Below are positions 1 through 5,237 of a stretch of DNA of 6,441 nt, one piece after another. Each line of letters begins with the position of its first letter. Position 1 is the stretch's first letter. A program made the translations under genes and the position numbers. A model generated the notes under the pieces. It was not told the DNA's origin. It made no database searches and saw only the letters and a list, made by a program, of their open reading frames with translations. Origin of the DNA: Chloracidobacterium sp. UBA7659 (lineage in GTDB: Bacteria; Acidobacteriota; Blastocatellia; Pyrinomonadales; Pyrinomonadaceae); contig DLHV01000059.1 in the NCBI GenBank assembly GCA_002483395.1, positions 56,697-63,137 on the forward strand. The letters run 5' to 3'.

Positions 1-153
1 GAGATTGATCAAAACATTCTTGTCGTCCGATTCGGCCAGGCTCCGCAGTGATTCGTGCAAACTGCGATTGGTTTCGCCCAAAGCTATTTTGCCGTCCAGA
101 TCCAGAATGACAACGTCGCCGACCCGACGCTGCGTGATATTAAGACCACTCAT
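1..153 (-). CDS. STAS-domain anti-sigma-factor antagonist, N-terminal part (runs off left edge)
   Basis: Only the first 51 residues are in the window. They begin MSGLNITQRRVGDVVILDL and continue with a DGKIALGE stretch, then a helix rich in Ser, Leu and Glu, then a strand ending NVLINL. This beta-beta-helix-beta order, with the V-x-I-L-D-L-x-G-x-I core, is the usual opening of the SpoIIAA/RsbV-type STAS domain. Such cytoplasmic proteins bind an anti-sigma kinase and release a sigma factor; they are switched by phosphorylation of a Ser or Thr in a D-S-S/T-G motif. That motif would lie just past the edge, so it cannot be checked here. The start is well supported: AAGGAG (165-160) stands 6 bases before the ATG. 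The gene is divergent from the secreted-protein gene at 393. A non-regulatory STAS role, for example in lipid or toluene-tolerance transport, is less likely from the sequence but not excluded. Confidence 0.85.
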   Translation of the reverse strand, partial: MSGLNITQRRVGDVVILDLDGKIALGETNRSLHESLRSLAESDDKNVLINL

Positions 154-159
154 AATTTT

Positions 160-165
160 CTCCTT
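160..165 (-). promoter_or_regulatory. Shine-Dalgarno site of the STAS gene
   Basis: AAGGAG reads on the minus strand, 6 bases upstream of the ATG at 153. It is the clearest ribosome binding site in the window and fixes the STAS start codon. Confidence 0.75.
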
Positions 166-249
166 ATGAAGCGAGGCTGTGAACTTCAGAAGATTCGGCG
201 AATTCCGGAAGATCTGACACCGAGAGCAAGCTGAACCCTGGTTACCCAA

Positions 250-278
250 AGCATACGCCTGATGACCGTTTGAAACAA
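250..278 (-). promoter_or_regulatory. weak candidate promoter for the STAS gene
   Basis: On the minus strand TTGTTT (278-273) is followed after 17 bases by TATGCT (255-250). The -10 matches the sigma70 consensus at 4 of 6 positions, and the -35 only in its TTG. The spacing is ideal and the strand is right, but the boxes are weak, so this is a low-confidence candidate. A leader of nearly 90 bases would precede the ATG. Confidence 0.2.
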
Positions 279-304
279 CCCGAATCTTCTTTGGAATTAA
301 CGAA

Positions 305-333
305 CCTGTCAGAGAATCAAAATTATTGACAGG
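305..333. promoter_or_regulatory. 7-bp inverted repeat overlapping the -35 box (possible operator)
   Basis: CCTGTCA (305-311) and TGACAGG (327-333) are perfect inverted copies with a 15-base AT-rich spacer. Their centres are 22 bases apart, about two helical turns, which suits a dimeric DNA-binding protein. The right half-site contains most of the TTGACA -35 box at 326-331, so a protein bound here would be expected to block RNA polymerase. The arms are short and the regulator is unknown. Confidence 0.4.
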
Positions 334-353
334 CCGCACTCGACTGGTATAAG
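326..353 (+). promoter_or_regulatory. sigma70-type promoter of the secreted-protein gene
   Basis: A perfect TTGACA (326-331) is followed after 16 bases by TATAAG (348-353), a 5-of-6 match to the -10 consensus. Transcription would start near 360, giving a leader of about 33 bases before the ATG at 393. This is the best promoter I can see in the window. It points at the only plus-strand gene. Confidence 0.7.
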
Positions 354-392
354 GTTCGCATAAGCTCTTATCGAATCTTACAGGTAAAGAAA

Positions 393-848
393 ATGAGAAA
401 CTTACTTTCTTTTGCCGTTTCGGTGGTGTTTTTCGCTTGCGTTACAGCGGCCAACGCTCAGGCGAACGGTTCGTGGTATATGGCCTTTTGCAATGACGGA
501 GACGGATCATTGAATGACTGGGTAAACTCCCGGAACGATGCTTATATTGCCGGCCGCGATCACGAGCGGGCGAACCGCGGCCACCGGTGGGAAGTAATCG
601 TCCAGCATGGAAAGACGGCGATCCGGCCGTCAAGCTGTGCGGTGGTGGCTGAAGACAGTACGCAGCCGGAAGTTGTTAAGGTCGTAAATACATGCCGAGC
701 GTGCAGAATCTTCAAAGTAACGCGGCGAAACGCCGACGGTTCGGTCAAGTCCAAGGAATTTACGCTAAAACCAAATGGCCAGAGGCGCTTCCGTAAACTG
801 GCCAATGCGGAGATCACCGTTGAAGGTGAGTACGACTGCGCGAATTAG
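393..848 (+). CDS. small secreted cysteine-containing protein, function unknown
   Basis: This 151-residue protein starts with a classic Sec signal peptide: MRNLL, a hydrophobic core of about residues 6-19, and a likely cut after A-N-A at residue 22. The mature part of about 129 residues has five cysteines: C33, C82, C101 and C104 (a C-R-A-C pair), and C149 three residues from the end. Residues 43-75 hold a helix-like D-A-Y-I-A-G-R-D-H-E-R stretch followed by a W-E-V-I-V-x-H-G strand. Residues 94-150 look like alternating beta strands ending G-E-Y-D-C. The protein is strongly basic around 105-135. I do not recognise a family. The first half recalls loosely the short DUF2188-type pattern, but I would not assign it. 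Export to the periplasm or outside is the only safe inference, with disulfides likely. The ribosome site is poor (AGG plus a purine run before ATG), while the promoter at 326-353 supports this start. Confidence 0.8.
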   Translation: MRNLLSFAVSVVFFACVTAANAQANGSWYMAFCNDGDGSLNDWVNSRNDAYIAGRDHERANRGHRWEVIVQHGKTAIRPSSCAVVAEDSTQPEVVKVVNTCRACRIFKVTRRNADGSVKSKEFTLKPNGQRRFRKLANAEITVEGEYDCAN

Positions 849-927
849 GGAACCAAAAACTCCCTGCCTGCCCAAGGCGAAGCGATGATAATTACCCGAT
901 GGTTCTCTCATTTCTACGTCACAGTTT

Positions 928-951
928 TGTCCCACTGTCCCAGTGTCCCAC
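928..951. repeat. threefold 8-bp tandem repeat, unit TGTCCCAS
   Basis: Three consecutive 8-base units read TGTCCCAC, TGTCCCAG and TGTCCCAC; the only difference is the last base of the middle unit. The change makes CACTG (933-937) and CAGTG (941-945) self-complementary around a 3-base loop. The array lies 80 bases past the stop of the secreted-protein gene in non-coding sequence. It may be a small slippage-generated array or a copy of a dispersed intergenic repeat. Confidence 0.6.
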
Positions 952-996
952 ACACGTAAATTTCCTTGTCGTCCTTCAAAGATCAGGGTCCTAAGC

Positions 997-1028
997 CCGC
1001 GGCGTAGATATTGCCATGTGTGCCGCGG
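997..1028. repeat. GC-rich inverted repeat in the intergenic region
   Basis: CCGCGGC (997-1003) and GCCGCGG (1022-1028) are perfect inverted copies separated by 18 bases. The stem could form in RNA from either strand, but neither side carries a run of T, so it is not a standard intrinsic terminator. It lies between the convergent 3' ends of the secreted-protein gene and the UPF0182 gene, a place where a transcript-end structure would be expected. Confidence 0.4.
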
Positions 1029-1050
1029 ATTGTCAATAGTTTAATTTGTG

Positions 1051-1084
1051 AAACAAAAGTCGGTCCCGTGCGTTTGAGCAGGAC
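1051..1084 (-). terminator. weak candidate intrinsic terminator after the UPF0182 gene
   Basis: Directly after the TGA stop, the minus strand reads GTCCTG, a 10-base loop, then CGGGAC. This gives a 6-pair stem (one U-G pair), followed 4 bases later by TTTTGTTT. Position and strand fit termination of the UPF0182 transcript. The stem is short and the T tract is interrupted and displaced, so efficiency would be modest at best. Confidence 0.35.
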
Positions 1085-3958
1085 TCATTTTTGCTGGGTT
1101 TGCAGTTGATCCAGGATTTGCTTTAGCTCGTCGAGTTTTTGGCCGGCTTCGCCGAGCTTGCCTTCGGCGGTCAAGCGCTGGTAATCGGCAAAGGTTTGGC
1201 CGGCTCGCTTGATCATTTCGGTTGAATCCTGCTTTGCTCCCGGTTCGGCGGCTTTGGGCGTCTCTCCGTCTTTGGCGGCTGTTTTCTGCGGCTGGCCCAA
1301 TAACTGACTTAATGCCGTCTCGAAATTTGCGGCGTAAACAAGCCGCTCCTGCGTAGCGAGAACGACAATGCGGAGCTCAGGCATCGGACTGCGGACGGCT
1401 TGCAGGAAGATTGGTTCGACAAAGAGAAGTCCCGTGCCGATCGGCATGATGATGAGATCGCCGCGTTTGACCTTTGAACCCTGCTGATTCCAGAGCGTTA
1501 TTTGGCCTGAGAGCTGCGCATCCTGATCGATGCGGGCCTCGATCTGAAGCGGGCCGTCGATCACCCGCGACGACGGGAAATTATAAACAAGCAATTGGCC
1601 GTAATCGGCTCCATCGGCGCGCCCAGCCATCCACGCGATCATATTGTTGCGGTTTCCGGGCGTGAAGGGCAAAACCCGGGCGAATTCCGGTTCAGAGCTC
1701 TCGCCCGGCAACGGCATCAATACCTGGTAGGGTTCGAGAGCGGCGGGCGTTTGCTGGCTTCCGGATTTTGGTGCTGCGTCAGCGGCGGGCTGGGCTTCGC
1801 GAGCGACGCTCCAAACATCTTCGCGGCCAAAAAACATCGCCGCGTTTGTCGTGTGATACAGTCCGAAAACGTCGCCCTGCGTCTTAAACAGTGTTTCGGG
1901 ATAACGAACATGGGCGCGAAGTCCGGCGGGCATTTCCCCGGCCGGCTTAAAAAGCTCGGGAAACGCAGCTCGATATGCGGCAACGATCGGGTCCGATTCG
2001 TCAAAAACGTAATAATTTACGGCACCTGTGTATGCGTCAATCGTCACCTTGACGCTGTTGCGCACATAATTGACGCGTTGGGCGCCGATATTGTAGTGAC
2101 GCGAATACGGGAAGCGGCTTGACCGCGTATAAGCATCCACCGTCCAGAACAGGCGGCCATCAGAGTTGATGACCATGTAAGGATCGTCGTCAAGGGCGAG
2201 AAACGGAGCGACGCGGCCGATCCGGTCGATTATGTTGCGGTGCATCAACACGCGGCTTTCGCTCGTCACATCGTCGGAGAAGGGCAGCTTAGCGATGTCG
2301 CCGGTTGCCCAGGCGATGCACAACCTGCGAAGCCCGCTGCCGACGGCAAAGCCGCCGTCGCCTTCGTAGGTTGTATAGTTATTGTTCTCGCCCTGCGGGT
2401 AATCAAATTCCTGCTGCCGCGTTTTGACGTAAACATTGGTGTCGGTGCTCTCGCCAAAGTAGATCTCGGGCCGCGTGACCTTCACATCGGCGCTGGTTTC
2501 GAGCGGTATGTTCGAGATGAGAAAACGAGGTTTGCCTTCGCTGGTAAATTCGTTGACGGGATTCATCGTCACGCCGTAGCCGTGCGTGTAAACAAGGCGT
2601 TCGTTGATCCAGTTGCGCGATTGCTCGGGCAGCTTGTTGAAGTCGAGCTCGCGTGTCGCGATCATCACCTGACGCATCTCGCCGCCGATACGATAACGGT
2701 CGACATCGACGTCCGGAAAGTCGTAGTAAGTGCGGATCTCTTGTATCTGGCGCAGAGTGTCCTGAAGCGCGGCCCAGTCCCACAGGCGTATGTTGGCGAG
2801 CGTGCCGCGGTTAGCGGCAAGATTGAGCGAATCGGGTGTGATTTCGGCGGCGTAGTCTCGGGTCTCGACCTTTTCGATGTTAAATCCGGCGCGCGTGCCG
2901 GCAATATTGTGTTCTATGTACGGCGTTTCGCGCCCGAGCTCATTTGGTTTGACAATGAAACTCTGAACATACGCCGGAATGAGAAGGGCGGCGACAACAT
3001 AAACCGCGATTGGAATGCCGAGAGCGACGAGGAACAATCGTCCGCCCTTTTTTGTAAAGGCGTTAACGAACAAGATAATCGCGGCAACAACAAGCGCGAT
3101 GGCGACAGCCATCAGCCCAGGCAGCAGGTAATTAGCCTCGGTATATGTAACGCCGCTGAACGATGAGTGATCTGTCCACAAATACTCGTAACGCGACAAA
3201 ACCGTCCGGAAGGCGGCAATAATCAGCAGCGTTCCTAGCGCAGCCGAAACCGCGGCATACGCCCGCGTTCCGAAGCTGCCGAAGCCGCTTCCTTTTTCAT
3301 CGGCTATCGACTGGTCCGGAATGGCGGACAAAACGGAATAAGCAACGGCTCCGGCGAGCAGCAGCAGAGCAAGAGTTGTCAGCCACGAAGCAAGTTCGTT
3401 GTATACAGGAAGCGAGAATAGATAGAAGCCGATCGAATTGCCGAAGATCGGGTCGCGCGTAGTTGTGGCGGGTTGGTGCAGGTACAGAACCCATGTCTGC
3501 CAATCGCGGCTGAGGCCCAGACCGTAGCCGATCCCGAAAACGATCGCGAGGACCCAACTAACGGGCCGCAGGAATCGGGCGAAATTAAGATCGACAAGTT
3601 GTTTGTTAACGACGATCCTGCGGGGCTTATCTATTTCAGGGCCGAAATGCCGTTCGAGGGCGTAAAAACCGCCGCGCACAATGGCAAACGTCAAGATCCC
3701 GAAGATAGCGAAGAGAATCCAGCCGAGACCGAACACGTACCAGAACCGCGACGCGAAACCGAGCGAACCAAACCACAGAGCCTCGGTATAGATGCCCACA
3801 CTAAGCACGAGCCCGATCAGGAGCAGCAAAGCGGCAAGCACAAACCATTTAATCCGGCCGCCTCGCCGCTTCTGTTCTCGACGCTTCTGTTGAGGAGTAA
3901 TGTCGATAATATCGGAGTCGAGATCGGTATATTCCAGTTTGTCCATAGCGCCAAGCAT
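1085..3958 (-). CDS. UPF0182 (COG1615) family large membrane protein
   Basis: The 957-residue product matches the UPF0182 architecture in full. After a basic cytoplasmic tail (Q-K-R-R-E-Q-K-R-R, 24-32) come seven hydrophobic segments at about 37-57, 72-95, 133-150, 188-213, 232-252, 277-300 and 307-330. A very large extracytoplasmic part of about 550 residues follows. Family hallmarks are D-P-I-F-G-N-S-I-G-F-Y-L-F-S-L-P at 169-184, R-E-T-P-Y-I-E-H-N-I at 343-352, T-H-G-Y-G at 458-462, E-I-Y-F-G-E at 498-503 and A-Y-R-A-A-F-P at 660-666. A Ala/Pro/Gln linker at 720-741 and a helical, probably coiled-coil tail at about 912-955 complete it. Length is normal for the family. The biochemical role is unknown; it sits in the cytoplasmic membrane. 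An in-frame stop at 3973-3971 limits the start to the ATG at 3958 or the one at 3946 (Met5); neither has a clear ribosome site. It is separated by 152 bases from the gene upstream. Confidence 0.93.
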   Translation of the reverse strand: MLGAMDKLEYTDLDSDIIDITPQQKRREQKRRGGRIKWFVLAALLLLIGLVLSVGIYTEALWFGSLGFASRFWYVFGLGWILFAIFGILTFAIVRGGFYALERHFGPEIDKPRRIVVNKQLVDLNFARFLRPVSWVLAIVFGIGYGLGLSRDWQTWVLYLHQPATTTRDPIFGNSIGFYLFSLPVYNELASWLTTLALLLLAGAVAYSVLSAIPDQSIADEKGSGFGSFGTRAYAAVSAALGTLLIIAAFRTVLSRYEYLWTDHSSFSGVTYTEANYLLPGLMAVAIALVVAAIILFVNAFTKKGGRLFLVALGIPIAVYVVAALLIPAYVQSFIVKPNELGRETPYIEHNIAGTRAGFNIEKVETRDYAAEITPDSLNLAANRGTLANIRLWDWAALQDTLRQIQEIRTYYDFPDVDVDRYRIGGEMRQVMIATRELDFNKLPEQSRNWINERLVYTHGYGVTMNPVNEFTSEGKPRFLISNIPLETSADVKVTRPEIYFGESTDTNVYVKTRQQEFDYPQGENNNYTTYEGDGGFAVGSGLRRLCIAWATGDIAKLPFSDDVTSESRVLMHRNIIDRIGRVAPFLALDDDPYMVINSDGRLFWTVDAYTRSSRFPYSRHYNIGAQRVNYVRNSVKVTIDAYTGAVNYYVFDESDPIVAAYRAAFPELFKPAGEMPAGLRAHVRYPETLFKTQGDVFGLYHTTNAAMFFGREDVWSVAREAQPAADAAPKSGSQQTPAALEPYQVLMPLPGESSEPEFARVLPFTPGNRNNMIAWMAGRADGADYGQLLVYNFPSSRVIDGPLQIEARIDQDAQLSGQITLWNQQGSKVKRGDLIIMPIGTGLLFVEPIFLQAVRSPMPELRIVVLATQERLVYAANFETALSQLLGQPQKTAAKDGETPKAAEPGAKQDSTEMIKRAGQTFADYQRLTAEGKLGEAGQKLDELKQILDQLQTQQK

Positions 3959-3959
3959 A

Positions 3960-3989
3960 CACCCGCTGTCTCACCGGTCAAAGCGGGTG
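3960..3989 (-). promoter_or_regulatory. hairpin abutting the UPF0182 start codon
   Basis: CACCCGCT and AGCGGGTG are perfect 8-bp inverted copies with a 14-base loop. In the UPF0182 messenger the second arm ends one base before the ATG at 3958, so it covers the only G-rich sequence that could act as a ribosome site. If it forms, it would reduce translation from that ATG and could favour Met5 at 3946. It could instead be a DNA-level operator. No T tract follows, so it is not an intrinsic terminator. Confidence 0.4.
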
Positions 3990-4028
3990 GCCTTGGTGCA
4001 GCCCGTGCCCGCTCCTCAGCAAAAGCAT
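3978..4028 (-). CDS. possible 16-codon leader peptide upstream of UPF0182
   Basis: An ATG preceded by TAAGG opens a short frame, MLLLRSGHGLHQGHPL, that stops with TGA inside the loop of the hairpin at 3960-3989. Ribosomes stalling or ending there could in principle open or close that hairpin. A TAGAAT (4058-4053) upstream resembles a -10 box but has no matching -35. Such short frames arise easily by chance, and the peptide has no run of a single amino acid typical of attenuation leaders, so this is only a possibility. Confidence 0.12.
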   Translation of the reverse strand: MLLLRSGHGLHQGHPL

Positions 4029-4110
4029 CCTTACAATCGGCTCTCGAGGGTGATTCTATGCAGATCGGAACGGCGTTGTGTTTTGAACGTGATATTTATG
4101 GTCGCCTCTG

Positions 4111-5223
4111 CTATTGAAGAATCTGGCGAGAATTATCTTCTTTGTATGCTACCTTCCATCGCTGACCGCTCTTAGGGTTCAGGCATATAATTTCCTCGAG
4201 ATCAAAATAGATTCCTTGATTAATACCTCGAACTTCCTTTGTACTTGACCATCGAAATGGTCGAACGATCTTACCGACAAATGTAAGCTGAAGCTTTTCG
4301 TTGTTTGCCGCCGCTATCTGCGTAGTCATCGGGACATATATATTTGAAATTGAACCAAGCCGCTGAAGAACCACAAGACAGTAAAGTCCCCCGGTCGCTC
4401 CACTCGACAAAGGTAAACAGGTATTGTCACCAAATTGAAAAAAGTTCACTGGAAAGGTCCAGATTTCTTTATCTGCGTCGTAAACCGCCTCCGCACTGGT
4501 CAACTCCCCTGTTCCTTGCTCGTATGGAAAGTACATCTTCTCAGACGCCGTGTGTGTTTCGCCTAGTTTAATCGAGCTAAGGACATTCTCCATTCTCTTT
4601 TCCCATTCGATAGTCTTTTCAAACTTTCCCTTTGAAAATTTCTCTTCACTTTCATTGAAGGTGTTGTCGATGTCGCCGATGTCGGGGCAGAAGATCGGCG
4701 GTTGGCACTGGTTCTTGAAAGTAGTTGGTTTAGGTTTAGCGGTCTTTGCCGCTTCGGGAGGTTCGGGTCCTACGTCAAGGATTATATATTTAGGAGCTTG
4801 AACTTTCGCACTGGTTACTGCCGGGTGTTTTTTGTTGGCAGTTTGCTTTGTGAGTTGGGCAGACGTGCCAATTGAATTCCCGTGTATATAACCGTAGAAG
4901 GTCGTGCCTATCTCATTACCAAAATACCACCCCGGATGGCCGGTAGCTGGTAAGACTCGTAACTTTACCCCTTTCGAGACGATGCGTAAAGGAGAGGAGT
5001 CTTTGTTTGGCTGCTCCCGCAGGGCCTCAATTTCTACGATCACAACGACCGTTCGCACCTTATTCGTCTGAGCAGAACGGTTTCGCACCGAGGAATAGCA
5101 AAATATAATAGTGATAATGAATACCGCAGTGAGAGTTGTCAATAAGTTTCTCCTGTATTCACGTACCATTCTGTCTTGCCTGAGGGTGGTCCTATTAGCT
5201 TGTTGCTTTATGCCTGAAGACAT
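4111..5223 (-). CDS. membrane-anchored protein with SH3-like segment and unknown C-terminal domain
   Basis: The 370-residue product has a basic N-terminus (R-E-Y-R-R-N, 21-26), one membrane segment at about 27-44, and the rest probably outside the cytoplasm: a signal-anchor layout. Residues 60-119 look like a bacterial SH3-type domain: V-E-I-E-A-L-R-E-Q-P opening, V-S-K-G-V-K-L-R-V-L, then G-W-Y-F-G and G-Y-I-H-G-N-S-I near its end. A Pro/Lys/Thr-rich linker spans 120-172. A C-terminal region (about 173-370) begins Q-C-Q-P-P-I-F-C-P and contains two more cysteines in an N-T-C...L-Y-C pair (269, 282); I do not recognise it. Bacterial SH3 domains often bind cell-wall peptides, but no enzyme domain is visible. 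The gene starts 14 bases after the dnaN stop, so co-transcription is likely. The start at 5223 has no good ribosome site; Met19 at 5169 is the alternative and would keep the membrane segment. Base composition is distinctly AT-rich compared with both neighbours. Confidence 0.8.
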   Translation of the reverse strand: MSSGIKQQANRTTLRQDRMVREYRRNLLTTLTAVFIITIIFCYSSVRNRSAQTNKVRTVVVIVEIEALREQPNKDSSPLRIVSKGVKLRVLPATGHPGWYFGNEIGTTFYGYIHGNSIGTSAQLTKQTANKKHPAVTSAKVQAPKYIILDVGPEPPEAAKTAKPKPTTFKNQCQPPIFCPDIGDIDNTFNESEEKFSKGKFEKTIEWEKRMENVLSSIKLGETHTASEKMYFPYEQGTGELTSAEAVYDADKEIWTFPVNFFQFGDNTCLPLSSGATGGLYCLVVLQRLGSISNIYVPMTTQIAAANNEKLQLTFVGKIVRPFRWSSTKEVRGINQGIYFDLEEIICLNPKSGQRWKVAYKEDNSRQILQ

Positions 5224-5237
5224 AACTTTTACTCAGT

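Larger units (their letters stand above)
188..379. repeat. three copies of CGAATCTT spaced 91 bp apart, two forming an 11-bp inverted repeat
   Basis: CGAATCTT occurs at 281-288 and 372-379, and its complement AAGATTCG occurs at 190-197. The three octamers start at 190, 281 and 372, so both steps are exactly 91 bases. The first two copies extend into a perfect 11-bp inverted repeat: AGAAGATTCGG at 188-198 and CCGAATCTTCT at 280-290. The set covers the whole divergent region between the STAS and secreted-protein genes. The third copy lies in the predicted 5' untranslated leader of the plus-strand gene. It could be a regulator binding array or chance; the sequence alone cannot decide. Confidence 0.4.

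Noticed and set aside
866..878. Small stem GCCT/AGGC after the secreted-protein gene as a terminator
   Set aside because: Only four pairs and no T tract follow; indistinguishable from chance.
765..953. Minus-strand 62-codon frame with an AAGGA seven to nine bases before a GTG
   Set aside because: The start context is fair, but it overlaps the tandem repeat and the 3' end of the secreted-protein gene, and the product has no recognisable features. Too weak to call.
2240..3166. Long plus-strand open frame of 308 codons
   Set aside because: It lies wholly antisense to the UPF0182 gene, whose family motifs are unmistakable. Its product lacks any recognisable domain and there is no ribosome site or promoter; it is a GC-driven shadow frame.
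4053..4058. TAGAAT on the minus strand as a UPF0182 promoter -10 box
   Set aside because: The hexamer is good, but there is no -35 match at 15-19 bases upstream and no proper extended -10, so I did not list it as a promoter.
3473..4117. Plus-strand open frame of 214 codons reaching into the spacer
   Set aside because: It is antisense to the N-terminal membrane segments of UPF0182, has low-complexity charged content and no supporting start signals.
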